DNA of 64,000 nt from Anastrepha obliqua (taxonomy: Eukaryota; Arthropoda; Insecta; Diptera; Tephritidae), in NCBI RefSeq assembly GCF_027943255.1, contig NC_072892.1, positions 28,171,792 to 28,235,791 on the forward strand, given 5' to 3'. Position numbers and translations under genes: made by a program. The notes beneath the pieces are model-generated. The model did not search any database. It saw only the letters and a list, made by a program, of their open reading frames with translations, and had not been told where the DNA came from. Of the stretch, positions 1 through 12,100 are shown one piece after another. Position 1 is the first letter of the stretch. Each line of letters starts with the position of its first letter.

Positions 1-37
1 TAGACCGTTGGCATTCCATAATATTATTTTTAGTGTT

Positions 38-1429
38 TTATTCATAGTCAAAAAATTGCATGTTTTGTTCAAGGGCACACAAACGTTTTTCAATTGATTT
101 GAAGATTTGGCTTTGTTCATTTAATTTGCTTAATATAGCTGAAAGGGGATTTTGCACAATAGGTTCGTTCGGTAATAAATTTTTGGTAATTTGTGCATAT
201 GTAGCCGGTTTATTTATTATAGGGATTTTTGTCGGATTATTTGTAAGACTTTTAGTAGTTGTAGCACGTTTTGGGATTGTGTGCTCTTTGTTTGTACTAT
301 TTGCTGGTTTTGAATTTTGGGATCGCTTTTTCGTTCTAATCTTTTGGAGTTCTTTCGCCACTATACAGCCTCTGTAATTTGCAGGGTGGGACTCTCCGCA
401 GTTACAACACTTTGGGCTTTCTAGCTCAGTTTTTTTGCAATCAATGGTGGCATGCTTACCTGCACATTTGACGCATCGTGAGGGTTTCCCGCAAAAGTTT
501 TTGGTATGGCCAAAAGATTGGCATTTTTTACACTGCGGTATCAGATTTGTAGATTTGACAGGTTCAACTTTGACTATGGTGTTCAATATATTTTGAATTC
601 CGTAAATTTTTTTCACATCTTCAGACGGATCGAAGGTGATGAGAAACATTTCAAGTGGTTCCTTTGTTTTCCACTTGAGTTTGTTTACGGCGCTTAAAGC
701 ATTTAGCCCTTGTGATTTTAAGTCATTCACTATTAAATCGCTGTCGCAGGAATGGTGAAGATTTTTAATTATTACCTTGATAGGTCTATTTTGCTTATTC
801 TCATAGCTGTGCCAAGGAATATTTTCATTTGACAACAATTTTGTTACAGACCGATAGTCATACGAATCGAACGTTATTACTTTGTATGCATCGTTGTTTA
901 AAAGTTTAATGAAAAATTTATTTTTTATTGTGCCAATAAGTTGACTATGAAGTTTTTTAAAATCATTATTACCATTGATAATTATTGGAGGAGGACGAGG
1001 TATTTTACTAACTTGTTCCGTTTTTGTTGGTTTTGTTGAATCATTAGCACTACTTATAGACTTTGATGGTGTTACAGCTTCAGGAGAAGATTCAGCTTTA
1101 CGTTTTTTGGATGGCCTTTTTTTCTTTAGGATCCAGTCGGTTTCTCTAGCAAGTTCTTCTTCATCAGTTTCATAAACTTCAGCACATGTTTTTTTTGTGA
1201 TGTTTAAATCAGTTTTATTATCATCAGCGCATTTAGCAGATTTAAGTTTGCTGTTTTCTATTTTAAGATGGGATATCTCATTTTGTAGAGCAGAGCATAA
1301 TTTTTCTAAGTCAAAAATTTTTTGCATTAGGTCTTTATTACGCACTTCACTGTTTGTGTTGGAATGATTGGGCCCACCACCCTGTGGTGGAGAACCCATT
1401 TCACCTCGGTATAGGCCGTATGGTAACAC
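38..1429 (-). CDS. LINE (jockey-type) ORF1, Gag-like nucleic-acid-binding protein
   Basis: An intact 463-residue reading frame. It has a leucine-rich coiled-coil-like stretch near residues 35-65, a basic run (KKKRPSKKRK) near 103-112, then a region resembling the PRE_C2HC domain that precedes zinc knuckles. Three cysteine-rich knuckles follow at about residues 300-355 (CKKCQSFGH..., CVKCAGKH..., CCNCGESH...). This order is that of ORF1 of jockey-clade non-LTR retrotransposons, which binds element RNA and carries it to chromatin. The stop lies 37 bases from the window edge, so ORF2 (endonuclease and reverse transcriptase) would lie to the left. The frame has no stop or shift, unlike every other LINE piece here, so this copy is probably young. 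The start at 1429 is the first ATG; 1327 is an alternative. Confidence 0.88.
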   Translation of the reverse strand: MLPYGLYRGEMGSPPQGGGPNHSNTNSEVRNKDLMQKIFDLEKLCSALQNEISHLKIENSKLKSAKCADDNKTDLNITKKTCAEVYETDEEELARETDWILKKKRPSKKRKAESSPEAVTPSKSISSANDSTKPTKTEQVSKIPRPPPIIINGNNDFKKLHSQLIGTIKNKFFIKLLNNDAYKVITFDSYDYRSVTKLLSNENIPWHSYENKQNRPIKVIIKNLHHSCDSDLIVNDLKSQGLNALSAVNKLKWKTKEPLEMFLITFDPSEDVKKIYGIQNILNTIVKVEPVKSTNLIPQCKKCQSFGHTKNFCGKPSRCVKCAGKHATIDCKKTELESPKCCNCGESHPANYRGCIVAKELQKIRTKKRSQNSKPANSTNKEHTIPKRATTTKSLTNNPTKIPIINKPATYAQITKNLLPNEPIVQNPLSAILSKLNEQSQIFKSIEKRLCALEQNMQFFDYE

Positions 1430-3136
1430 TCTTTTCGTAGGGTCGATAATGCAGGCAACGGTGACAGCTGGTTGTCAGCCACACGAGATTTGTTTACCTA
1501 CACTCGCGATAGCGGAGTTTTGTTTAGTTGTTTTTGTTTTGTTTGTTTTGTTTTTGTTTTAGTTTGCGTTTGTTTACTTTATTAAGGTTAATTTTCCACT
1601 AAAAATAAATGTCGTGATTTTAAATGCTTGTTATGTGCTGGTATTCGTTTGCAGTATCACACTCCTACAAATGCAGTCCTTGCTATTGTAGTTTTTATTA
1701 TTCTTTTAAGGGATTTCGATCCCTCTTCTTCACCCTTTTTTCAATTCTCTTTAACACAAATTGTATTTGTAACACTTTCACCCCATCGTATGGCAATTGC
1801 CATGATTTATGGGTTTATCAAGTATCTTATTGTGGGTTTTTAAGGTATCTTAGAATTTTTTACACGATTTTGCACCCGTCTGTTATTTTAACGATTTGCT
1901 TATATTATTGCGATATTTTTTCACCTATTACAACATTAATTTGGCAAAATTCACGCAGTCGAAAACACAACGACTACTTCGCACGACCGTTGGCAATTTA
2001 TTAAGTGAGAACAGTTTTACCTCTATCACTTAGGTGTGCTCTGAGGGTTAGTCATTAAATTTTCCTGCAGGAAAACTTCCGGGTCTTGAAATTTTCTGTA
2101 AGTCGCCAGACTTCCTAGTATGACTAGCACGTTTTATCATTCGGATAATACGTCTTTCTTCTTTTCTCAACTCACGGTAGCGATTCCATATGGCTCGCGT
2201 TGCGCTTGTTCGTAGCGTGACCTAGCAGTGTTTTTTCTTTCTGCGGCAGCATGAAATTCGAGTGAACAAAAGTACTAGGCGTCGAGGTCTCTCCCATCAC
2301 AAATCCGACACCAAATTTCCACTACTTTAAATGACAGCTGTAGTAGACGTCACACGGTCCAATGATCTTCTTGTTTTGCCTCGTCCATCGCAATTCTTGA
2401 ATGACGGTGATGTCACCCTTAGCTCTTACGAGTACATCAACTAGCCGGTAAGAAACACCTTCTTCATTAAGGGATCAGGAGCAAACTCTTAAATCATATT
2501 CCTTAAAACATTTGACATAATCGTCGTTAAAATAGGGCGGTCTCATCCAAGGCTTTGTTTGTGATTTCATTGGAAAGGATTTCTACATACCGGGCGCAGC
2601 CTAGCGCTCAATGCCACTGAGTGGGATTTTAATTTAATATGCACATTTATATAGCAATCCGCTTGTTCCAAGACAGACGCCCGCTTGTAGCCGCACCTCC
2701 TGTTGGACAGATACTACTTTAGAGCACCCTTAAACCGAATACGTTGAAGTCGTCCACTCGGGTTGGCTACCTTATCTTATGCATAGGTTGTTGACGTTGC
2801 CCAGGTTGTCCGAATGTGGACGCAAAAGTTGGACTGTAACTGCATACCCAAAGTGCCACTATACGCCATGTGCTTTTACAAACACATATATCTCCCACTT
2901 TAGAAATCTGAACAGACATTGATTTCAGTTGTTGTGCACTGAGCTCTATTTGTAGATTAAAAACGCGGTCCGTTATGGAAATTACCTACCTCTCTCGGTG
3001 AAACCCTCTAAACTCTAAAATGTATGCACTAAACGTTTATTATAATTAATAGGAAACATGAACTTTATTGTAATGAAATAAATTATATGACTATGAATAA
3101 TTACGTACGTATACAAATATATAATTTTTTTATTAG
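1430..3136. other. probable LINE 5' UTR, then sequence with no recognised gene
   Basis: Immediately upstream (to the right) of the LINE ORF1, 1430-1600 is GTTTTG-rich and is likely the element's 5' untranslated region; the outer boundary is not visible. I see no convincing exon, repeat boundary or RNA gene from 2000 to 3136. The stretch probably belongs to an intron of the Unc-13 family gene whose first visible exon begins at 3137. Confidence 0.4.
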
Positions 3137-6100
3137 GTTGAAGATCTTTACGAAGAAATTCTCTTTCAAATATGCAATCATTTTGGATGTGAAACCAATG
3201 ACGTGTGTTCAGAAAACCTTATGAAATTTGTGCAAGAAGTATTTAAGATCTCCGACACAAAGCATGATGAAATTGCAAAATTAGCAATGCAAAAGGAACC
3301 TCCCAAATTGCGCCTCAATGTGGAAGTCATAAAAGCGGAAAATTTGCTGTCAAAAGATGCCAACGGTTTCTCTGATCCCTTTGCTACTCTGTATTTGGAA
3401 TCAAATGCAACACATCGCTATAATTCATCTGTAAAGCATACTACGCTGAATCCGATTTGGGAGGAACATTTTTCATTGTGAGATACTTTGAACGCCATAA
3501 TTAAACATATTTATATTTGTACATACATACTACTTATAGACCTATCACGGATAACCCCAAAGATGAAGTACTTATAGTAGAAATATGGTAATAATTACAG
3601 TGCTATTTTTGAAAGTTCGAAGTAATGTTTACATATTTATAACACACTAAATATACCTTAGGGATTTCGATGCTGCGGAAACTGTTAAGGAAAAAGTAAA
3701 TAAGCTATTTGATGTGAAAGGTGTTAAAGGCCTCAGTAAACTTATGAAGGAAATCGCACAAACGGCATCCACGGGAAAACATGACAACGAATTAATTGGA
3801 CGTGCAGCAATCACTCTAAAAGTACTTGCAGATAATAACAAATATACTTATATGTATATAATTATTTGATTCGAATACATACTTAAAAGTTTACCCTTCA
3901 TTTTAGTCAATTCCAACGTCAGGCCTAACTGTGTGGTACAATTTAGAAAAGGGCTCTAGAACCAAAAGTCGTGGATCGGTTTTAGTTAGTATGACCTTAA
4001 GTGCCGAAAAAAACAAACGTGTTGCTATTCAAGAGCACAGACATCTTTTAAATCTACTATTAGTGCACGAGTTGGATGCCTCTCAAGTAGCCGAATACTG
4101 GTGGAATGGCAAATTTAATTCAAATGCAGAGCTAATTCGATCGCAGCATGCAGTTCAAAGTGGCCTTACTAACTTCGATTGCGCTCTTAGCCAATGGACA
4201 GTGTATTCAAAAATCCATGAGAATCATAAGCTCAGCTTTACGCTTTTCAATGACCTTCTCGATATTATTATTCCGATTCTGAAGGTTTTCCAAACTGATT
4301 CAGAAAATATAAAAGAATTTTGGGATGGAGCGAAGAGAATTTTACCATCATGCTTCTCAATCGTGCGCAAAATACGGGCGAGAAATGTCAGTGATAAACA
4401 TATAGTTAGCACATTATGCGAAGTCTTAGATATTATTTCGAAAATCCAAACACTTGGAGACCCTGTGTGTGAAATATTTCCCCAAAATGTATATGGCTTT
4501 ATCTCAACAACAGCTCAAAATACGAATAACGTTGATGAAGTGCTGATAGAAGTAATAAATACTGGTACTAAGGAATGGTTAGAGTACCTAATAGAAGGTA
4601 GTAAACCAACTGCGGGTGATGAGTCAACGGACGAAGAAAACTTGCAATTTTTAATAAAACTCATACAAATGGTGCGGTCTGATTTACAAAGAGCGATGGA
4701 ATATTTTGATAAACACTTTTATCAGTAAGTAATACTCTGAAAAAATTATTTATTTAATTCAATTTTACCTTTGCATTCTTTCAGCAAACTAAGAATAAAC
4801 TATTCAGCTATTATATTCAAGTATTATGATGCAAATATCTTTGATATTTGTAAAAGCAACGTAGAAGACGTATGTTCGCATATAAAAAGACTGGAAATAT
4901 CTGAAGAGACATTTGAGTATCCACGTGCCTTGAATACGTCAGCCTTAAACATGGGAACAACACTCTTTGAACTTTATTTAGTACTAAAGCGGTTTGTTAC
5001 CTTAGGTAAAATAAATATGTATATAAGTCAAATTTTACATTTTCCACAGTTTTAACTTTTCAAGTTCAACTTTTGAGCCTACATATTTATTTTTACTGCT
5101 GCTGTAGCCGCCTGAATAGTATTGGCAGTTTACAACCAAAAAAAAACACGAAAACAACCGAACCATCCAATTCCAATGCAAAATTGGTTGCTGAATCCGA
5201 AAATCCATATATTTTTTTCAGTTATGTTGTTTTGGAGACATCGCCAAATAACGGGTTTTAAAGAAGAAAAAAAAAAAGGTGGATTATACAAATTTCTAAT
5301 ATCTGGGGAATCCGTTAACCGATCAAAACAAATGTTATTATACCAAATTAAGGCGTAGACCTTCTCTTCACGTGGTCCCAAAGAAAAAAGTCACAAGGTG
5401 TTAAATCACAAGACCTCGGTGGCCAATTGTGATCACCTCTTCGAGAGGTAAAAGATCAATGGTTTCGTTGCTGGTGTGGCACATAGCGTCGTCTTGTTGA
5501 AAATAAACGTTGTCCAGATCAATACCATCCAATTCCGGCCATAAAAAATCGTTAATCATCTCTCAATAGCGCAGTCCATTCATTCATAACACCTGTTATT
5601 GGGAAACCCTTTATATTATAAAAAATATATGAGAAATCGATTTTGTTTTTACTTATTTCTTATGCCTCCTTACATATCTAAAAAAAATTTAAGATAAAAG
5701 GGAGAAACCTCTTCCAAGATATGGTATATAAAAAGTTATTCACATGATAATAGAAATACCCGTTTTTGCGTCAAAGGAGCTGAAGTCCACCCCTTCGTCG
5801 GCCTAACAGGGGTGCATGGAGGACTGAGTTAAACGTTAGCACATATGTGTTGCTTCAGGTGGGTCATATTCTAAAGGAGATAAAATAAATTTCCGGCTAC
5901 CTTCTGATCATAGGGTATAAAACTACCTTCATATTATTAACATCTTAAAAAATGTTAAAGAGCAGCAAGCATGCAGGTTTCAAATGTTAAGGACGAATTA
6001 AAAGCATACCTTAAAAATTCAAAAGCGAATAATATACCTCTTCTATTCGCCACTTCTCTGCTCGCTATCTCTCTTCTCGACTAACTCGACAAAAAATTTG

Positions 6101-9100
6101 AATGCAAAAGCGACAAGAATGTTATCGAGCAAGATTCGCCGTTAGCGAGTGTGGTTATACCTCATTAAACTGTAGTGAGTTAAGTATCTTACAAACGCAT
6201 GTAAATTAAGGCATCTCTATTCCAGCGTTGCCAATATATGTTCATTTATACCAGTTGCTTCATTTATTCGCCACTGGCTAGCGATTGGTGAGAAGAAGAG
6301 ATCTAATAATACGTTTTGTTCTAGGAAAGTGTAGGGTCATTTTCGAAGTAGTTTTTTGCGTAGAATCCGAATCCGGGGTTTAAATTGCTCTATCACGTCA
6401 GGATTTTGAGATATCCTAACCTAAAAGTGCAAAAAACGCTGTTTTTGCCCATTTTTGAGGTTATGTAGCTACGAAGATTTTGCTCTTCATAAAAAAGTAG
6501 ACGTGGTATTTTAAATTATAAGTCTTCCTCTTTGAAATGCCGTTGAGTTTGCTTAAATATTATTATTTTTCACTGAGATATCGCATTTGTGAATTTCTCG
6601 ATATTCGAAAATCCATTGAGATAACATGAGACGTGATACGGTCGATTACATAGTCGCACAAACATGGAGACTTCAAAATGCGATATCTCAGTGAAAAATT
6701 AAGATATTTGAGCCAACTCAACGGCATTTAAAAGAGGAAGACTTATAATTTAAAATACCACGTCTACTTTTTTATGAAGAGCAAAATCTTCCTAGCTACA
6801 TAACCTCAAAAATGGGCAAAAACAGCGTTTTTTGCACTTTTAGGTTAGGATATCTGAAAGTCCTGACGTGATAGAGCAATTTAAACCCCGGATTCGGATT
6901 CTATGCAAAAAATTACTTCGGAAATGACACTACACTTTTATAGAACATTCCGAACCCATTTTTTTGCAGGCCTGTGTAATTTATCCGTATTTTGTATGTA
7001 TGTAGGCATAGGGCTTTAAAGACGACCAAGACTAGCAACAATCTTGGTGACGTTCTTGAAAAACCTGTGCATTGAGTGGTATTTAAAGGCTTGTTCTATC
7101 TGGATTTTAGACGATCATGAGAATTGGATGGCTCGATTCATTATTTGTAAACCAGTGTAATCAGCCCTATTACTGAATACATTGTAGTACGGCTTTCGTA
7201 TAATCATAAACCTAACTTTTATTTACGTTTTCTAATATGTAATGCTATTCTAAAAGGTGTACATACTCGTAGTGTTATTGCAGAATGGGATGAGGAGAGA
7301 ACTAGGAATTTGCATGAATGCCTACTAAAGGTTGGCTAATTGTATGTGTGTATGTATAGTAATTTATATGTATGGATGTGTTTTTAAGAGAACTTGAACT
7401 TGAGAACTTAAAATTATAATAAAAACATAAATGAGTTACATAGCCTATTCGACTAGTCCAATTTCTCATTAAATAATATATAATTGATCTTGCCATAATT
7501 TCTGTGACAAAAAATTCCGTTATTTTTGCTTTTGTTCGTATGCATTATCTACTCATAAATTATACTCCGTTTCGCGGCAAATTTCGCTTGTTGACAATGG
7601 AGCGGGGAGCTAAGGAAAATCGCATTGCAGTGATGGTATTACAAAAAAGTGGTAAAAGTGCAAGTGAGATTTACGAATGGCTGAAAAAACTTTTTCAGTC
7701 AACGGACATGGAATCTATGCTAAAACTTTTAAAGGCGCAAAAAATGTCGTTCCAAGGGTTCAGCGTGGCCATCATCCAGCCTCCGTAGTGATTTGGTGGG
7801 TAAAGTCTTGTAAAGGCCTTACATCCCTTCATTTTTGCCAAAATGGGGTTAAGACCGTGGCAAATGTGTGCCAGGAGGATGTCTTGTAAAGCGTGGTGAA
7901 GCAGTACTCTCTTCAATGGAGAGCGTTGGATCTTCCAGCCAATAAAGCAAAAGCTACCCAGCAGTGGCTAAGAAACAATATTCCTGGGTTCATAGCCGCA
8001 GGAGATTGGCCATCTGGAAGCCCAGATCTGAATCCATTGGACTATTGTTTGTATTCAAAATTGGAGAACATAGCCTGTCGAAGACCTCAGAGAAACTTGG
8101 AGAGTCTCAAATAATCTTTGGCAATCGACGTCAATATCCATGGAAACTGTGCGTGCTGCAATAGCTGAATGGCTTAATCGTTTGAAGGCTTGTGTAAAAG
8201 CAAATGGTGACCATTTCGATAAAAATTTTTTTTTTTTTTTTATATTTAAATGATTAAATAAAACTAACTTCATTAAAAACAGTATTATAATTTTATATCT
8301 ATAACGGACTTAACTTGTGACAGAACTAATGGCAGGACTAAATAATATATATTATGTCTATGCGGCCGCCATAGTCAAATGGGTTGGTGCGTGAGTACCA
8401 TTAGGGATTCGGAGAGAACGTAGATCCAAATCTCGGTGAAACACCAAAATAAAGAACAAGTTTTTCTAATAGCGGTCGCCCCTCGGCAGGCAATGGCAAT
8501 CCGAGTGTATTTCTGTTACGAAAAGACTCCTCATAAAAACTCAAAACCATTTGCCGTTCGGAGTCGGCTTCAAACTGTAGGTTCTTCCATTTGTGAAACA
8601 ACATCAAGACACACGCCACAAATAGGAGAAGGAGCTCGGCCCAAAAAGGGTGTACGCACTAATAATATATATATATAAATATATGCGAAGGTGAGGTTAT
8701 ACGACGAAAACAAAATTTTTCCAAACGTTAAGAACAAAAACTAAATTTTTTTCGAAAAAAAAATTTTTAAATTTATTTTCTCTTATAAAATTATAAAAAA
8801 AACCTTTTACGAATATTCAAAGGATCGAGGAAATTTCAGATCATTTAACAGTTTTGAAGACTTCGCGAAAACAGAGAGCAAGAAACGTACAGTTCTGGTC
8901 TTACACCTTCGCGTTGTCTTTAGTTCCGCTTTTTCCGAAGTTCCTTTAACGGAACTATGTGTAATATAATAGAGACTAAAATTCACTTGAAAATTCATTC
9001 ACTTTAGTTCTTTATAGTTGGAGTAGTGTCTACCTGTAAAATGGAGAAAGATCATCATTGAAAAGGGCCCGCAACTGGATTAATAAAGTTTACTTAAAAC

Positions 9101-12100
9101 AACATTTAAATGCTGTTGAATTGGTTTACAAAACTTTTTAGGCAGGCCTAAACATACCACTAACGTTTTATGTTTTTTCATCTTTCAAGAAAATTCTAAA
9201 ATATCAGAATATGCATTACATTCGTTGAATACGATTGTGTATTTGTGTAGAGAAAGCTCTGTTTTATATATATGCTGATAATTCTTTGCTCATTCGAGAT
9301 GAAAATGAATTCCGCTACAATTGGTTAACCTGTCCTTATCACGTAATAACATTTTTTTAACCGACTACGTAGCTCAATTTTTTTTAACGATTTCATAGCG
9401 TAAAAATATTCTCCATTATTTCAAGCAGGATCAAACCCATAGCTAAAAATAGTTGACGTATTGTACTCCTTGGTTCTTTTAAATAGACTGCCTTCCCTTT
9501 CATCGATAATTATGAGCATTAATTTTCGAAGTTATTTTGTCTTTTAGGTAAATCACTATGTGCGAATGACGAGCTCGCACTAGAGAAATTTTATTGTTGG
9601 TTTATGACTGGTGTTACGCATTGGCTCGATATTTCAATTGTTAAGGCGTTGAGTCGTATTGACAAAGCTATTGAGCTGGATCAGTTACAAGCTGTTGATG
9701 ACGCCGTGAAATATAGCTCCTCTGCAGTGGATACTCTCGCAATATTTTATCAAATAAAGATATTCTGGCAGCAACTAGATTGGCCGGATGTGGAAGGATC
9801 ATACACCTTTGTGGCGAAAATTATCGATGTAAGTATAATTCAAACATTTTACATTAAGTTAAGCGTTTTATTATTCTTTTAAAATAAACTTTATCAATCT
9901 TGGAACTGTCGCAAGCACAGATGGAACCCTACTTCATTGGTACATATATTCCTTTCACACAGGTTACTTAATGCCATTATTTATGTTAATATGAAGTATC
10001 TATCCTTCTCAGGACCATTTAACACGGTAACTCATCTACCGTCACGTCAAATGAGGTACGTCAATTGCCCAATATCCATTTGTATTTTGTTGTAAAACCT
10101 CTAGACTGCCAAGCTCAAATTATCTAATTTGTCAGTGGTGTGCATTTTTTTGTCGTTTGAATTCTTTGTAACAGTGATCGGCAGGCCATAGCTCACTGAG
10201 CAGTTATGTCTCCTGGGTATGCTGCTTTAAACAAAAACAAAGTTTGACCATGCAGAGAGAACAGATTAAATTCCCAAAGAAGTAGAATCAGCTATTCTAC
10301 TGATACTATCTTTTTGATATGCGTTAGAACGGCCGGCATATCCGAATAGATTGGTACGTTATTACCATTCGGAAGTGCATAGGCTCGAATCTCCGTGTAT
10401 GAAACACCAAAACGATAGAAAAAGTTGTTTCTAATAACGGTCGCCCCCTGGGCAGGTAATGGCAAACCTCCGAGTGTATTTCTGCCATGAAAAAGCTCCT
10501 CATAAAAAATATCTGCCGTTCGGAGTCGGCTTAGAACTGTAGGTCCCTCCATTTGTGACACAAAATCAAAACGCACTCTAAAAATAGGAGGGGGAACTCG
10601 GCTAAACATCCAAAATCGCAAGTACTTTTACCGCGATGCATATACAGCACACTTAGTGTTATATTTATTCGTCTCTTTGCCATAGGTATTGCCAAGTATT
10701 GTCGTTCAATTCGGTGGATGCAGGCAGAGAGCGTCGAGGAGACGACGAGGCGATTTCAATGCCAGGGTTGGTAAGGAATGAAATTTTACTCCCACAGTGG
10801 CGAAATTCAGTTTATATAACGAAACATCCGTTAACCAACTGATGCTCGCAAATCGTTCCCATCTTTGTTAGACATTATTCGTGCTTTGTGCCATATAAAA
10901 GGACTGGCATATCAAGGGCTTTTGGGAGCGTGATTTTTGTACGTCTTTTTAAATGCCTACCGATCCCGAAGTAGCACCTATTGGCAGGAGATATTCTTTG
11001 TGCGTTTTTAAGACTAACATTATTGTTGGTTGTGATGCTGGATCTAAGGTAAGCAAATTCCTTTTCAACTTGTCAGTATCATCTGACATCGTACCTTTGC
11101 TGCATATTTTATTGTGACGGCTCAAATTAGCGTTCGTTGTATGCTTTCCAACATCAAATTGAAGAAGTTGCACGAGTCTAAAATCGATAACAAGAGGTGA
11201 GTGATGCTTGCCTGAAGTCTTCTACCAAATTTGGCAAACTTTAAAAATCTAGCCAATAGTAGATTTGCGAGGTCTGAAGCCACACTGATAAGGACCAACC
11301 AGTTTGTTGATGATGTACTTCATTCTTTCACACAATATCTTCGATCAAACCTTGTAGGCGATATTGAGAATGATTATACCGCATTGTGAATAGGGTAGAG
11401 TAGACTTAGATTTAAATTTTGGGGCATAGGTTTGTAGCTGATACGTACGCGCCACTAGCTCTTGCATACGCGCACAGCCAGAATTCAGTTGTCAGATTTA
11501 TAGTCAAGCCTATTTTTCCTTCTTCACTCCTCCTGGGAGCATAGGTCCTCTACAAGACTCTTCCATCATACACGGTTCTATTTGTCTTGCGTTGGTTACG
11601 TTAATCTATTTGATTTCTGACAGGGTAGGTGATTAGCCTGCCGCTACCAGTCCTAAATAGTGGGAATGCCCACCTGTCGTTGCTTAGGAACAACGCCTTC
11701 TTACTGTTAGGAGCGCCATCTGTGTTTCAATTTTTTTTGTCAGAAGGATTGCACAGATGGTTGAGGACTTCGCTAAACTTTGGTGTGTCTGCGCTATTAC
11801 CGCGATTGGCCGCTTCCTCTTGCTGACGCCACTGATGCAATGTGCAACAATGTCTTTTTCTTTTTGCTTATTTTAGCAGCCACAATGCAAATAATGCACA
11901 GAATATTCTAAGGATGGAAAGGATAAGTTTTCGGGTTTGAGGAATGAGATTTTGTTTTGTTTTTTAGAAACAGGGAAAGTATATAAATTTGGAAAAGTTC
12001 GAGGACCGCGCTTGACGTGGGATTCGATCCCATAACCTCTGGGATAGCAGGCTAGTGCACTTACGCTAGACTACCGAGTCAAGTTTAGCAAGAAACCAGC

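Noticed and set aside
60..377. A hydrophobic plus-strand frame
   Set aside because: Antisense shadow of the LINE ORF1.
12005..12081. A possible tRNA gene on the minus strand
   Set aside because: The acceptor ends and B box are present but the anticodon arm does not pair and the sequence continues as a repeat body, so it is reported as a SINE.
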